DNA of 64,000 nucleotides from Nocardia iowensis. Its GTDB lineage: Bacteria; Actinomycetota; Actinomycetes; Mycobacteriales; Mycobacteriaceae. The DNA lies in contig NZ_CP078145.1 of the NCBI RefSeq assembly GCF_019222765.1, forward strand, positions 6,200,001 through 6,264,000, in the 5' to 3' direction. The notes beneath the pieces are model-generated. The model saw only the letters and a program-made list of their open reading frames with translations, made no database searches and was not told the origin of the DNA. How positions within the stretch are numbered: position 1 is the stretch's first letter; each line of letters opens with the position of its first letter. Shown in pieces: positions 7,680-18,454 of this stretch. The position numbers and the translations under genes are program-made.

Positions 7680-8438
7680 ATGTCCGCTCGGGGGCAAGCA
7701 TTCGGCATCGATATCGGCGGCAGCGGCGTCAAGGGCGCCGCGGTGGATCTGGCCACCGGTGAGCTGGTCCACGAACGGATCAAGATGGCGACGCCGCAGC
7801 CGTCGACGCCGCAGGCCGTCGCCGAGACGGTGGCAAAGCTGGTCGCTCAGGCCGATTGGGACGGCCCGGTCGGCATCACGCTGCCGTCGGTCGTGCTCGA
7901 CGGTGTCGCGCGCACCGCCGCCAACATCGACAAGGCGTGGGTCGGCACCGACGCGCGGACGCTGTTCTCCACCGCGCTGGACGGCCGCGAGGTCACCGTG
8001 CTCAACGACGCGGACGCGGCGGGCCTGGCCGAGGACCGCTACGGCGCGGCAAAGGATTTCGACGGGCTGGTGCTGCTGCTGACCTTCGGCACCGGCATCG
8101 GCTCGGCCCTGCTGTACCAGGGCACGCTGGTGGCCAACAGCGAGCTCGGCCATCTCGAGATCGGCGGCATGGAGACCGAGCACCGCGCCGCCGCCTCGAT
8201 CAAGGACCGTGACAAACTCACTTTCGAACAGTGGGCCGCCGCGGTGAGCACGGTGCTGATCGGCCTGGAGAACCTGTTCTGGCCGAAGGTGTTCGTCGCA
8301 GGCGGCGGCATCAGCCGCGACTCCGATCTATGGATTCCGTTGCTCACCAACCGAACCCAGGTGATTCCGGCGCATCTGAAGAACACCGCGGGCATCGTCG
8401 GCGCGGCGATGGCGATAGATGCGGGTATCGCCCCGTAA
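7680..8438 (+). CDS. ppgK: Polyphosphate glucokinase
   Basis: This ROK-family enzyme phosphorylates glucose to glucose-6-phosphate using inorganic polyphosphate or ATP. The N-terminal phosphate-binding motif 'GIDIGGSGVKGAAVDL' (residues 9-24), the substrate motif 'VTVLNDADAAGLAEDRYG' and the second phosphate motif 'LLTFGTGIGSALL' are all present. The 252-residue length fits actinobacterial PPGK. A purine-rich GAGGGG precedes the ATG. As in mycobacteria, it lies between suhB and sigA. A hairpin-bearing leader separates it from sigA. Confidence 0.94.
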   Translation: MSARGQAFGIDIGGSGVKGAAVDLATGELVHERIKMATPQPSTPQAVAETVAKLVAQADWDGPVGITLPSVVLDGVARTAANIDKAWVGTDARTLFSTALDGREVTVLNDADAAGLAEDRYGAAKDFDGLVLLLTFGTGIGSALLYQGTLVANSELGHLEIGGMETEHRAAASIKDRDKLTFEQWAAAVSTVLIGLENLFWPKVFVAGGGISRDSDLWIPLLTNRTQVIPAHLKNTAGIVGAAMAIDAGIAP

Positions 8439-8520
8439 ACCGGGTGCGGTCGTGCGAGAATTCGGATAACACTCCCGCGCCGTTGGCGGCATCGTGCCGA
8501 AGGTACCCTGGTTAGATCGT

Positions 8521-8526
8521 TACAAT
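8521..8526 (+). promoter_or_regulatory. Predicted -10 box of the sigA promoter
   Basis: TACAAT is a near-perfect actinobacterial -10 hexamer in the 267-nt gap before sigA. It would give a leader of about 170 nt. No convincing -35 hexamer is seen 17 nt upstream. Confidence 0.4.
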
Positions 8527-8542
8527 GGAACGTGCTCGGCTC

Positions 8543-8565
8543 GTTCACTAGCGAAGCGAGTGAAC
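8543..8565 (+). promoter_or_regulatory. Hairpin in the sigA leader
   Basis: GTTCACT (8543-8549) and AGTGAAC (8559-8565) pair exactly around a 9-nt loop just downstream of the predicted start of the sigA transcript. It may be a leader structure or an operator. Further down the leader two CTCCGCCGG-like tracts recur. Confidence 0.35.
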
Positions 8566-8705
8566 CACAGCCACAGTGCCCTCGGCTTACGACAAGTCGT
8601 GAGCCGGAAACCCGACCGGCCCTCCGCCGGTGAAACCCGACAGACCGCTCCGCCGGAAGACCACTCTGGCGTGACGCCGCACGAGACCGTCACGAAAGGG
8701 CGTAC

Positions 8706-10076
<1,371 letters not shown>

Positions 10077-10085
10077 GACACGCCC

Positions 10086-10123
10086 GACGAACGCCCGCAT
10101 CTCGAGGGATGCGGGCGTTCGTC
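10086..10123 (+). terminator. sigA terminator hairpin
   Basis: GACGAACGCCCGCAT (10086-10100) pairs perfectly with its complement at 10109-10123 across an 8-nt loop, 9 nt after the sigA stop. A weak T-run follows. Confidence 0.8.
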
Positions 10124-10246
10124 ATTTCCGGCCCGCTGCTCGCCGCCGCGCACGGATTCGCGGGCCGCGCGCAGGATTGCCAGCGAATTCGGGCGCGGCT
10201 CGTCAACTGGTGCGCAGCACGACGACACGCACGCGGCGGGGTTGGG

Positions 10247-11092
10247 TCAGGGGGTGATGGTGAGAGGTGTGCTGGTGGGGAGGGTGTCGGTGCGGGAGGT
10301 GTCTTTGAGGTCGACGCCGGAGCGGCCGAGGCGGCGGGCGCCGGATACCAAGCCCGCCACCACTTTTGCGGCCTGGGTGTAGCCGAGGCCCGCTGGTGGG
10401 TGGATGTTGGAGATGCAGTTGCGGTCGGCGTCGGTGCGGCCGGGGCGGGCTAGGTGGGTCAGGTAGATGCCGAGGCTGTCGGCGACCGAGAGTCCTGGAC
10501 GCTCGCCGATGAGCACCACGACGGTGGTGACACCCATTGCCTCGGCGATGTGGTCGCCGAGGGCGACTCGCGCCTGGGTCGCGATGACGGGGGCGGCGAT
10601 CGAGTAGCGCGGAGCCAGTTCCTCGATCAGCGCGGCCAGGGTCGCGGTGCCGTGGTCGGTGAGGGCGCGTGGGGAAAGTCCGTCCGCCAGTACGAAGCCG
10701 ATGTCGGCGCCACTGTGCGGTACCGCGGACAACGCACCCGTCGTGCTGGAACCGGTTGCGGGAGCTCGGAGTTCGGGCAATCGCCCGAGATCAGGTCGGC
10801 GCAGGTATTCCGCGCGGTCGCGCGCACGGCTGCGCACGTGTACGGGTGCACCGACGCCGAGCGCGGCGACCCGCTCCCCCAGTTCCGCTACGTCCAACGG
10901 CATATGCACCGCGTCGCGTGCCGCCGAGTGTGCCGCACGGAATTCCAGTACCCGCGCGGTGGGCAGCGCATCACCGGTGCGGCCGAGTCCGATCCTGGAT
11001 TGGGTACTGCGCCGAAGATCCTCCCAGAACCGCTCCGCCGCAGTGTTTTCCGCGACGACTTCCAGCTTGGTGCGCGAGTTCCCACGCTTCAT
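10247..11092 (-). CDS. eutC: Ethanolamine ammonia-lyase, small subunit
   Basis: EutC is the light chain of adenosylcobalamin-dependent ethanolamine ammonia-lyase, which splits ethanolamine into acetaldehyde and ammonia. The 281-residue product shows family stretches 'RIGLGRTGDALPT', 'VLADGLSPRALTDHG', 'LIGERPGLSVADSLGIYLTH' and 'NCISNIHPPAGLGYTQAAKVV', which build the cobalamin-binding interface with EutB. Its ATG overlaps the eutB stop by one base (TGATG), indicating coupled translation. Only permease, eutB and eutC are present, with no microcompartment shell genes, so catabolism would be free in the cytosol. Confidence 0.93.
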   Translation of the reverse strand: MKRGNSRTKLEVVAENTAAERFWEDLRRSTQSRIGLGRTGDALPTARVLEFRAAHSAARDAVHMPLDVAELGERVAALGVGAPVHVRSRARDRAEYLRRPDLGRLPELRAPATGSSTTGALSAVPHSGADIGFVLADGLSPRALTDHGTATLAALIEELAPRYSIAAPVIATQARVALGDHIAEAMGVTTVVVLIGERPGLSVADSLGIYLTHLARPGRTDADRNCISNIHPPAGLGYTQAAKVVAGLVSGARRLGRSGVDLKDTSRTDTLPTSTPLTITP

Positions 11093-12501
11093 CAGGCGCC
11101 TGCCAGCGCTCGTAGCGGCGACGCGAGCGGTTCCACCGGGAGCACCCGGCCCGCCGCATCGATCATGCCGAGGCCGGACAGCCAGGCCTCGAATTCCGGT
11201 GCGGGACGCAGGTTCAGCACCCGCCGGGCGTACAGCGCGTCGTGGAAGCTGAGGCTCTGGTAGCCGAGCATGACGTCGTCGGCGCCGGGGACGGCGATGA
11301 CGAAGGCGCAGCCCGCCGCGCCGAGCAGGGTCAGCAGGGTGTCCATGTCGTCCTGGTCGGCCTCGGCGTGGTTGGTGTAGCAGACGTCGACGCCCATCGG
11401 GAGGCCGAGCAGCTTGCCGCAGAAGTGGTCTTCCAGGCCCGCACGAATGATCTGTTTGCCGTCGTAGAGATACTCCGGTCCGATGAAGCCGACAACGGTG
11501 TTGACCAGCAGGGGGTCCAGGTCCCTGGCCACCGCGTAGGCCCTGGCCTCCAACGTCTGCTGGTCGACCGGTTTGCCGCCGGTGCCGAAGTGCGCGCCCG
11601 CCGACAGTGCCGAACCCTGACCGGTTTCCAGATACATGACGTTGTCGCCGACGGTGCCGCGCCGCAGCGACCGGCCCGCCTCGTTGCCCTCGCGCAACAG
11701 CGAAATGTTCACGCCGAACCCAGCATTGGCGCCCTCGGTGCCCGCGACCGACTGGAAAACCAGATCGACCGGTGCGCCCGCCTCGATCAGCCCGATGGTC
11801 GTGGTCACATGCGAGAGCACACAGGATTGGGTGGGGATGTCGAAGCGCACCCGCACCTCGTCCAGCAGGCTCAGGAGGTCGGCCGTCGCCTGCGGCGAGT
11901 CGGTGGCGGGATTGATACCGATCACGGCGTCGCCACAGCCGAGCAGCAGCCCGTCGAGCGTGGCGGCGGCGATGCCGCGCGGGTCGTCGGTGGGATGATT
12001 CGGCTGCAACCGGGTGGCCAGCGTGCCGGGCAGGCCGACGGTGGTGCGGAAGCCCGCGGTCACCTCAACGGCCCTGGCGACCGCGATCAGATCCTGATTG
12101 CGCATGATCTTGCTGACCGCGGCCACCATCTCCGGAATGAGGCCCGGCGCCACCGCGCGCAGGATTTCCGCGGCGCTGTCGCCCGCCGTGACCGCGAGCA
12201 GCCAGTCCCGCAGGCCACCCACCGTGAGATGCGAAATCGGTTGGAAAGCGACACGATCGTGGGTATCGATGATCAGCCGGGTGACCTCGTCGGTCTCGTA
12301 CGGCACCACCGGCTCGTCGAGGAACCGGGTCAGCGGCACCTCCGCCAGCGCCCACTGGGCGGCGGCCCGCTCGGCATCTGAACCGGCCGCGCAGCCCGCC
12401 AGTTCGTCGCCGCTGCGCAGCGGGGTGGCCTTGGCGAGCAATTCCACCAAGCCGTCGAACCGGTAGCTGGTACCGCCGAGTTGCTGTGTGTAACAGGTCA
12501 T
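11092..12501 (-). CDS. eutB: Ethanolamine ammonia-lyase, large subunit
   Basis: EutB is the catalytic TIM-barrel chain of ethanolamine ammonia-lyase. The 469-residue product contains 'GDAVIGINPATDSP', 'QSCVLSHVTTTIGLIEAGAPVD' broken around the His, 'FQSVAGTEGANAGFGVN' and 'GQGSALSAGAHFG', typical of the substrate and cofactor pocket. The ATG at 12501 follows a strong GAGGAGGAG sequence; the frame is open upstream into the permease gene, but that extension is the shadow of the permease. It overlaps the permease stop by 4 nt (ATGA) and the eutC start by 1 nt. Confidence 0.95.
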   Translation of the reverse strand: MTCYTQQLGGTSYRFDGLVELLAKATPLRSGDELAGCAAGSDAERAAAQWALAEVPLTRFLDEPVVPYETDEVTRLIIDTHDRVAFQPISHLTVGGLRDWLLAVTAGDSAAEILRAVAPGLIPEMVAAVSKIMRNQDLIAVARAVEVTAGFRTTVGLPGTLATRLQPNHPTDDPRGIAAATLDGLLLGCGDAVIGINPATDSPQATADLLSLLDEVRVRFDIPTQSCVLSHVTTTIGLIEAGAPVDLVFQSVAGTEGANAGFGVNISLLREGNEAGRSLRRGTVGDNVMYLETGQGSALSAGAHFGTGGKPVDQQTLEARAYAVARDLDPLLVNTVVGFIGPEYLYDGKQIIRAGLEDHFCGKLLGLPMGVDVCYTNHAEADQDDMDTLLTLLGAAGCAFVIAVPGADDVMLGYQSLSFHDALYARRVLNLRPAPEFEAWLSGLGMIDAAGRVLPVEPLASPLRALAGA

Positions 12502-13919
12502 TCCAGCTCCTCCTCGGCTTTGGCCAGCACCGCGAATTCCTCGTCCGGCGAGTTGGCCACCAGCTGGTGCCTGCTGTACAGGCCGAAGTAGGCCATGAAC
12601 GCGCAGAACGCGACCAGCGTCCAAGTCGCCGCCACCGGGTCGACCAGGAACGTGGCAATCACCGCGGCACCGGCGATCACGAGCGCGAACGTGGTGGTGG
12701 CCACGCCGCCGGGTGTGCGGTACGGGCGCGGCATATTCGGCTCGCGCACCCGGAGCACGATGTGGCTGACCATCATCAGCACGTAGCTGAGCGCCGCACC
12801 GAACACGGCCATGTTCAGCAGCACGGCGCCCTTGCCGGTCAGCGACAGCGCGAAACCGACGACGCCGGGCACGATCAGTGCCAGCACCGGCGCCTTGCGC
12901 GCGTTGGTCACCGACAGGCTCGTCGGCAGATAGCCCGCCCGCGACAGCGCGAAAGTCTGCCGGGAGTAGGCGTAGACGATGGAGAAGAAGCTGGCCACCA
13001 GCCCGGCCAGACCGATGTAGTTCACCACCTTGGCGGCCCCACCGGTACCGAGCGCCTCGACCAGCGGATTGCCCGACGTCGAAATGGCCTGCGCGCCAAG
13101 CGCTCCGGTAGCCAGGAACAACACGGCCGCACCGGTGACGATCAGCACGAGCATCGCGCTGATGATCCCCTTCGGCACGTTCTTCTCCGGTTCCCGCGCC
13201 TCCTCCGCGGCCAGCGGCACCCCCTCGACGGCAAGGAAGAACCAGATCGCGAACGGCACCGCCGCCCAGATGCCGAACACCCCGAACGGCAGGAACGCCG
13301 AACTGCCAACGGCATTCGGGTCCGCCGGGATGTCGGTCAGCTTGTCCGCGTCGAACAGGCCGATCGCGGAGCACGCGAAGACCGCTAATCCGGCCAGCGC
13401 GACCGCGGTGATCACGAACATCGCCTTCAGCGCCTCCCCCGCCCCGGTCAGGTGCACCCCGATGAACAGCGCGTACACCGCCAGATACACCCACCAACCG
13501 TCGGTGATGCCGAACAGATTCAGCGACTCGACATAGCCACCGATGAACGTGGCGATGGCCGCGGGCGCGATCGCGTACTCGAGCAATATCGCTGTGCCCG
13601 TGGCGAATCCGCCCCATGGTCCGAGTGCGCGCCGAGCGAAGGTGTAGCCGCCGCCCGCCGCGGGCAGCGCCGCCGACAACTCGGCCATGCCGAGCACCAT
13701 CGCCAGGTACATTCCGGCGATCAGCACGGTCGCGATGAGCAGGCCACCGAAGCCGCCCTCGGCGATGCCGCTGTTCCAGCCCGCGTAGTCACCGGAGATC
13801 ACATAGCTCACGCCGAGCCCGGCCAGCAGCACCCACCCCGCCGATCCCGAGCGCAGTGTCCGCTTGGCCAGATAGTCCTCGTCGGCGGTGCCGGTTACCT
13901 TCGCGTCCTCGATCGTCAT
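12498..13919 (-). CDS. eat: Ethanolamine permease (APC superfamily)
   Basis: This 473-residue integral membrane protein has about 12 hydrophobic segments and the APC-type first-helix motif 'VLLAGLGVSYVISGDYAGWN', then 'GGGYTFARRALGPWGGFATG' and 'AVEGVPLAAEEAREPEKNVPKG', typical of ethanolamine/amino-acid permeases. Its place at the head of an eutBC operon supports ethanolamine import. The ATG at 13919 is preferred because GAGGAG lies 12 nt upstream; an in-frame GTG at 13943 abuts a palindrome that looks like an operator and has no ribosome binding site. Confidence 0.88.
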   Translation of the reverse strand: MTIEDAKVTGTADEDYLAKRTLRSGSAGWVLLAGLGVSYVISGDYAGWNSGIAEGGFGGLLIATVLIAGMYLAMVLGMAELSAALPAAGGGYTFARRALGPWGGFATGTAILLEYAIAPAAIATFIGGYVESLNLFGITDGWWVYLAVYALFIGVHLTGAGEALKAMFVITAVALAGLAVFACSAIGLFDADKLTDIPADPNAVGSSAFLPFGVFGIWAAVPFAIWFFLAVEGVPLAAEEAREPEKNVPKGIISAMLVLIVTGAAVLFLATGALGAQAISTSGNPLVEALGTGGAAKVVNYIGLAGLVASFFSIVYAYSRQTFALSRAGYLPTSLSVTNARKAPVLALIVPGVVGFALSLTGKGAVLLNMAVFGAALSYVLMMVSHIVLRVREPNMPRPYRTPGGVATTTFALVIAGAAVIATFLVDPVAATWTLVAFCAFMAYFGLYSRHQLVANSPDEEFAVLAKAEEELE

Positions 13920-13950
13920 GGGCGGCGCGCACTCCTCATCCACATACCGT

Positions 13951-13966
13951 TTGGTCGGTGGACCAA
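13951..13966. promoter_or_regulatory. FadR/GntR-like palindrome upstream of the ethanolamine operon
   Basis: TTGGTC and GACCAA flank a GGTG centre, giving a perfect 6-bp arm palindrome that fits the TGGT-N-ACCA shape bound by FadR-subfamily GntR regulators. It lies 32 nt upstream of the permease ATG. No GntR gene is present in the window, so the regulator is not identified. Confidence 0.45.
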
Positions 13967-14093
13967 TTCTTGGGAGCGTTTGTTGCCCGGGTGTGAAACG
14001 ACGTTACGGACGAGGTCCCGCCGTCCGTGACACATCACACACCACGGGCGAGTCGCACAGTCGCACCTCATCTGGGCACGGCACACTTGGCAA

Positions 14094-14858
14094 GTGGTTG
14101 CCTTCGCCGCGGTCCGGTTTCGGTCGCCTTGGACTCAGACGATCGACCTCCGCACCGAATTGCGCGTCGCGTGGGACTGGCTGCGGCGTCCCGGGCTCGC
14201 GCACCGAGTGCTGCCCGCGCTCCGGGAGCACCTCGGCGCCGCCCCGGCCAGCACCGCCTACGCGTTCACCCTGTTCGTCACCTGGTGGACACTGCGCGGA
14301 GTCGGCGATTCGGTAGAGCGCAGGCTGATCTTCTCCGCCTCGACCAACCTCTACAACATGCGGCACAACCCGGTGCAGGTGCTGGTTGCCTCGGCGTTCT
14401 GGACCGACGGCGGCTTCCCGTGGACCGCCATCGTCAGCTTCCTGATCGTGATGGCCTACGCGGAACGCTGGCTCGGCACCGGACGCTGGATTGTCCTGTT
14501 CGCCACCGGGCATATCGGGGCGACGCTGCTCACCGTCACCGGCATCTCGCACGCCATTGATCACGGCGTCATCCCGCTCAAGGTGGCCGTCGCCGCGGAT
14601 GTCGGCACCAGCTACGGCTTTTCGGCGGTGCTCGCGGCGATGGCGTTCCGGTTCCGTGGGCCGGTCCGGCTGGTATGGGCGGGCACGCTCACCGTGGTGC
14701 TCGTCGCCGCGCTGTGGATCGGCCCGACATTCACCGACTACGGCCACCTGTGCGCGGCCGCGATCGGCTTCGTCGTCGGTGCGATCGCGACCACGCTCGG
14801 CCGCTGGGTCGAGAAGCGCAGCGCGGCAAAACAAGCCGCGCCCGCGGTCACGGAGTGA
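14094..14858 (+). CDS. Rhomboid-like intramembrane protein
   Basis: The 254-residue protein has about six hydrophobic segments. A GxSx motif at 'DVGTSYGFSAVLAAM' and a later helix 'GHLCAAAIGFVVGAIATTLG' match the serine helix (TM4) and histidine helix (TM6) of rhomboid proteases, so a Ser-His dyad may be present although the usual GxSG has Tyr after the Ser. It could cleave membrane proteins or be an inactive relative. The GTG start is weakly supported (CACACT 6 nt upstream, no Shine-Dalgarno). It overlaps the convergent antiporter gene by 11 nt. Confidence 0.7.
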   Translation: MVAFAAVRFRSPWTQTIDLRTELRVAWDWLRRPGLAHRVLPALREHLGAAPASTAYAFTLFVTWWTLRGVGDSVERRLIFSASTNLYNMRHNPVQVLVASAFWTDGGFPWTAIVSFLIVMAYAERWLGTGRWIVLFATGHIGATLLTVTGISHAIDHGVIPLKVAVAADVGTSYGFSAVLAAMAFRFRGPVRLVWAGTLTVVLVAALWIGPTFTDYGHLCAAAIGFVVGAIATTLGRWVEKRSAAKQAAPAVTE

Positions 14859-16032
14859 CGGCGGCGGGCTTCCACCGGCGCTGCACCAGCCCGACGGCGG
14901 GCTCGACGACGCGCGCCGCGATCGGGCCGAGGATGGCCATCAGCAACACGTAGGCCGAGGCGAGCGCGGCCAGGTCGCCGTCGACGCCGCCCATGGTCAC
15001 CGCCAAACCCGCGATGACGATGGAGAATTCACCGCGCGCGACCAGTGCCGCGCCCGCCCGCGCGCGGCCCATCGGCCGGATGCCCTGCCGTTTGGCGGCC
15101 CACCAGCCGGTGCCGACCTTGGTCAGCACGGTGACCACCGCCAACGCCACCGCCCAGCCGAGCACCGGCGGAATGGCTCGCGGGTCGGTGGTGAGGCCGA
15201 AGGCCACGAAAAAGATCGCCGCGAACAGATCCCGCAGTGGTTCCAGCAGTTTCGCGGCCTCGTGCGCGGTCGAGCCGGAGATGGCGATGCCGAGCAGGAA
15301 CGCCCCCACGGCCGCGGACACGTTCAGCGCCGAGGCCACCCCGGCCACCAGCAGCGCCGCGCCGAGCAGTTTCAGCAGGAACACTTCACGGTCGGAGCTG
15401 TCCACGATGGCGGAGACATATCGGCCGTAGCGCAACGCCACCACCAGCACCACCGTGATCGCCGTCAGCGCGATGGCGAGCGACTTGGCGCCGCTGGCGA
15501 AGCTCAGCCCGGCCAGGATGGTGGTGAGGATCGGCAGATACACCGCCATCGCCAGATCCTCGAACACCAGGATCGACAGGATCACCGGCGTCTCGCGGTT
15601 ACCGAGCCGCCCGAGGTCGTTGAGTACCTTGGCGACGATGCCCGACGACGAGATGTAGGTGACCCCGCCCATGGTGACCGCGCCGACCGCGCCCCAGCCG
15701 AGGATCAGCGCCACCACCACCCCGGGCGTCGCGTTGGCGACGATGTCCACCAGACCCGCCGCCCAGGACCGGCGCAAACCGGTCATCAGTTCCGGCGCCG
15801 TGTACTCCAAGCCCAGCAGCAGCAACAGCAGCACCACGCCGATTTCGCCTGCGACATGGCCGAATTCGTTGGCGGCGCTGAGCGAGATGAAGCCGCCTTC
15901 GCCGAAGGCGAGGCCACCGATCAGGTAGAGCGGAATGGGAGACATCCCGAAGCGACCAGCCAACCGCCCGAACGTGCCGAGGGCAAACAAGATCGCTCCG
16001 AGCTCGATCAAGGCGAGCGCGGTTTCGGTCAC
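14848..16032 (-). CDS. khtU: Cation:proton antiporter, KhtU-like (CPA2 family)
   Basis: The 394-residue membrane protein has 11-13 hydrophobic segments and the CPA2 pattern: 'SPIPLYLIGGLAFGEGG' near the N-terminus, 'YISSSGIVAKVLNDLGRLGNRETPVILSILVFEDLAMAVYLP' broken by loops (Asp of the ion pathway in 'FEDLAMA'), and 'RAGAALVARGEFSIVIAGLA' near the C-terminus. These transporters exchange K+ or Na+ for H+. It lacks a C-terminal RCK domain. That function is supplied by the separate regulator gene 4 nt upstream, the same split seen in KhtTU systems. Confidence 0.85.
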   Translation of the reverse strand: MTETALALIELGAILFALGTFGRLAGRFGMSPIPLYLIGGLAFGEGGFISLSAANEFGHVAGEIGVVLLLLLLGLEYTAPELMTGLRRSWAAGLVDIVANATPGVVVALILGWGAVGAVTMGGVTYISSSGIVAKVLNDLGRLGNRETPVILSILVFEDLAMAVYLPILTTILAGLSFASGAKSLAIALTAITVVLVVALRYGRYVSAIVDSSDREVFLLKLLGAALLVAGVASALNVSAAVGAFLLGIAISGSTAHEAAKLLEPLRDLFAAIFFVAFGLTTDPRAIPPVLGWAVALAVVTVLTKVGTGWWAAKRQGIRPMGRARAGAALVARGEFSIVIAGLAVTMGGVDGDLAALASAYVLLMAILGPIAARVVEPAVGLVQRRWKPAAVTP

Positions 16033-16036
16033 TGGT

Positions 16037-16519
16037 TCAGCCGTGCGTCAGAATCTTCGCGGCGGCGTCCAGGCCGTCCGGTGTGCCGACGACGACGAGG
16101 ACGTCGCCTGAGGTGAAGGTGAAATCGGGGCCGGGTGAGGGATGCAGTTGCCCGGCGCGCATGACCGCGACGATCGACACCTTGGTGCGGGTGCGCATCG
16201 CGGTCTCGCCGAGTGTGCGGCCCTCGTACGGGGATTCGTCGGCGATCGGCAGCTGCCGGGTGGTGATGCCGGGCAGGTCGCTGTGCTCGTCGTTCAGCTT
16301 GGAGACCAGTTGCGGCGCGCCGAGCAGGTTGGCGAGCACGGCCGCCTCGTCGATGCTCAGCGGGATCTGCGCGGCGCAGGCGTCGGGATCCTCCAGCTTG
16401 GAGACGATCAGGTCGATGTCGCCGTCGCGGTGCGCGACCACTCCGATCCGGCGGCCGGAGCGCACCTCGAAGTCTTTCCTGACGCCAATTCCGGGGAGGG
16501 CGGTCACGTCGACATTCAC
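16037..16519 (-). CDS. khtT: Antiporter regulatory subunit, KhtT-like (RCK_C domain)
   Basis: The 160-residue cytosolic protein has an N-terminal region with 'LPGIGVRKDFEVRSGRRIGVVAHRDGDIDL' (broken into strands) and a C-terminal TrkA_C/RCK_C fold: 'LPIADESPYEGRTLGETAMRTRTKVSIVAVMR', 'FTSGDVLVVVGTPDGLDAAAKIL'. In KhtTU the T subunit binds nucleotide and gates the U antiporter. It is read first in a two-gene operon. The GTG start at 16519 lies 7 nt after a TAGCCT box, and no Shine-Dalgarno is present. Confidence 0.85.
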   Translation of the reverse strand: MNVDVTALPGIGVRKDFEVRSGRRIGVVAHRDGDIDLIVSKLEDPDACAAQIPLSIDEAAVLANLLGAPQLVSKLNDEHSDLPGITTRQLPIADESPYEGRTLGETAMRTRTKVSIVAVMRAGQLHPSPGPDFTFTSGDVLVVVGTPDGLDAAAKILTHG

Positions 16520-16526
16520 GCTGTCC

Positions 16527-16532
16527 AGGCTA
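16527..16532 (-). promoter_or_regulatory. Predicted -10 box, leaderless khtTU operon
   Basis: On the minus strand TAGCCT lies 7 nt before the GTG at 16519. Confidence 0.5.
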
Positions 16533-16612
16533 GCCCGATGTCTGATTCGGCCGGCGGGCCGGTCATCACTTCGGCGGATGGCGCCTGGTCAGGGCTGTGC
16601 TGTGATGGAGGC

Positions 16613-17809
16613 GTGCGGCAATGGTCGGAAATTCCGGAGATGGGGCGTGACGCGATCGGCGCGGTGCTGGTGTTCGCCGTCGGTGGCGCGCTGTATCTCA
16701 CCGATCTCGGCGTCTTGACCCGGCACGGGTTGGATGTGCCGCTGCTGGTGCGGCTCGGCGTGCTCGCCGCACTCTGCGCCGTGATGCCGTTGCGTCGTCG
16801 AACGCCACTGTTGGCCATGTTCGCCGGGCTGGTGCCGCTGGCCGTTGACCTCTGGCTCGGGCCGACGGTGCCGGTGTGGGTGTTCTACGGCGACCTGATC
16901 TACGCCACGGTGTTGTATGCGAGCCGACGGGCGTCGCGGAACGTGACCAAGGTTTGGGCGGCGTTCTCGGTCCTCATCGTCATCGTGACGCTGAGCCTGA
17001 CCCGCGACGTGCGGTCCGTCTCGCTTGCCGCTATCGCCATCTTCGCCTTCGTGGCGACCCCGCTGTGGTGGGCGAATACGGTGCGAACGCATAAAGAGAT
17101 CGCCGAGGCCGAACGTGCTCGCGCGCAGGCGCTGACCCTCGTCGGCGACCTCGACCGCCGCGCCGCCATCGCCGACGAACGCACCACGATGGCACGCGAC
17201 CTGCACGACGTGATCGCCGGGCATTTGTCGGCCATCGCGATCCAGTCCGAGGCGGCGCTGGGTGTGCTGGCCCGCCGCGAGGCCGATCCCGCGGTCCTGG
17301 GGATCATGCGGTCGGTGCGCACCAACAGCGTCAGTGCGCTACAGGAGATGCGCACGATGATCGGATTGCTGCGCAGCGACGGCGAGGCCGAGGACGAGGT
17401 GGCCGCGCCGCGGCGGCTCGCGCAACTGTCGATCCTGGTCGATGCCGCGCGGGCGGCCGGGGTCACGGTGCGGGTACGCGAAAACCTCGGTGACACCGAA
17501 CTTCCCAGCGCGGTCGACCAGGCCGCGTACCGGATCGTCCAGGAGGCATTGACCAACGCCATGAAACACGCACCAGGACAAGGGGTCGACATCGACGTGC
17601 GCGTGGCCGACGGGCTGCTGCGGGTGTCCGTGCGCAACCCGACACCGGCGGTGGCGTTGCGGCACAACGAAAACCGGGATCGGCACCACGGTCTGATCAA
17701 CATGCGCGAGCGGGCCGCCGCGCTCGGCGGAAGTTTCACGGCCGGACCGGATTCGCAGGGCTGGGCAGTGCTGGCGACCCTCCCGCTGTCCGCGGCGAGT
17801 GCGTCATGA
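16613..17809 (+). CDS. Two-component sensor histidine kinase (HisKA_3 type)
   Basis: The 398-residue protein has about five membrane segments (residues 15-155), a short linker, a dimerisation helix with the phospho-acceptor His near residue 198 ('[21 protein letters not shown]') and a HATPase domain ('[20 protein letters not shown]', '[14 protein letters not shown]'). This is the NarL-partner class of kinases with no obvious extracellular sensor, so the signal may be felt in the membrane. GTG at 16613 or ATG at 16640 could be the start. Its end overlaps the regulator gene by 4 nt (ATGA). Confidence 0.9.
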   Translation: MRQWSEIPEMGRDAIGAVLVFAVGGALYLTDLGVLTRHGLDVPLLVRLGVLAALCAVMPLRRRTPLLAMFAGLVPLAVDLWLGPTVPVWVFYGDLIYATVLYASRRASRNVTKVWAAFSVLIVIVTLSLTRDVRSVSLAAIAIFAFVATPLWWANTVRTHKEIAEAERARAQALTLVGDLDRRAAIADERTTMARDLHDVIAGHLSAIAIQSEAALGVLARREADPAVLGIMRSVRTNSVSALQEMRTMIGLLRSDGEAEDEVAAPRRLAQLSILVDAARAAGVTVRVRENLGDTELPSAVDQAAYRIVQEALTNAMKHAPGQGVDIDVRVADGLLRVSVRNPTPAVALRHNENRDRHHGLINMRERAAALGGSFTAGPDSQGWAVLATLPLSAASAS

Positions 17810-18453
17810 CGATCCGAGTGCTGATCGCCGACGACCACGCCGCGATTCGCGCGGGACTGCGGATGATCCTGGACGCCGAGGACGATATCGAGGTGGTCGG
17901 CGAGGCCGCCGACGGCGATGTCGCGGTCGCCCAAGCGAAAGCGCTGCGGCCGCATGTGGTGCTGATGGATGTGCGGATGCCCGGAGTGGATGGGATCACC
18001 GCGACCGAACGGGTCACCGCAGGCGGGCTGGCCAAGGTGCTGATCCTGACGACGTTCGATCTGGACGAGTACGTCTTCCGAACATTGCGGGCGGGCGCGT
18101 CGGGGTTCGTGCTGAAGTCGGCGTCGGGCCAGTCGCTGATCGACGCGGTCCGCACGGTGGCGGCGGGCGACGGCGTGCTCGCGCCCGAGGTGACGCGGGC
18201 GGTGATCACCGCGTTCGCCGCGACGAATACCGATGCGGCCGAACCGGAACCGCGGGGACTCGCCGATCTCACCGAGCGCGAACGCGAGGTGCTGGACTGT
18301 CTCGGTGAGGGGCTGTCCAACGCGCAGATCGCGGGTCGTCTGTTCATCGGCGAGACGACGGTGAAGACGCACGTGTCCCGGGTGCTGACGAAACTCGGTG
18401 TGCAGTCGCGGGTTCAGGCGGCCATCGTGGCACGCGAGGTCCGCGACCGCTGA
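17806..18453 (+). CDS. NarL/FixJ-family response regulator
   Basis: The 215-residue protein has a receiver domain with the acidic pair 'ADD' at residues 8-10, the phospho-accepting Asp near residue 55 ('[10 protein letters not shown]') and Lys in 'GFVLKSAS'. A LuxR-type helix-turn-helix sits at about residues 150-210 ('[22 protein letters not shown]', '[14 protein letters not shown]'). It is translationally coupled to the kinase gene and is its obvious partner. Target genes cannot be read from the sequence. Confidence 0.95.
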   Translation: MTIRVLIADDHAAIRAGLRMILDAEDDIEVVGEAADGDVAVAQAKALRPHVVLMDVRMPGVDGITATERVTAGGLAKVLILTTFDLDEYVFRTLRAGASGFVLKSASGQSLIDAVRTVAAGDGVLAPEVTRAVITAFAATNTDAAEPEPRGLADLTEREREVLDCLGEGLSNAQIAGRLFIGETTVKTHVSRVLTKLGVQSRVQAAIVAREVRDR

Positions 18454-18454
18454 A

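Noticed and set aside
11092..13617. A single 841-residue protein extending eutB upstream
   Set aside because: The part before 12501 is the out-of-frame shadow of the permease gene; a strong ribosome binding site and ATG at 12501 give a normal EutB.
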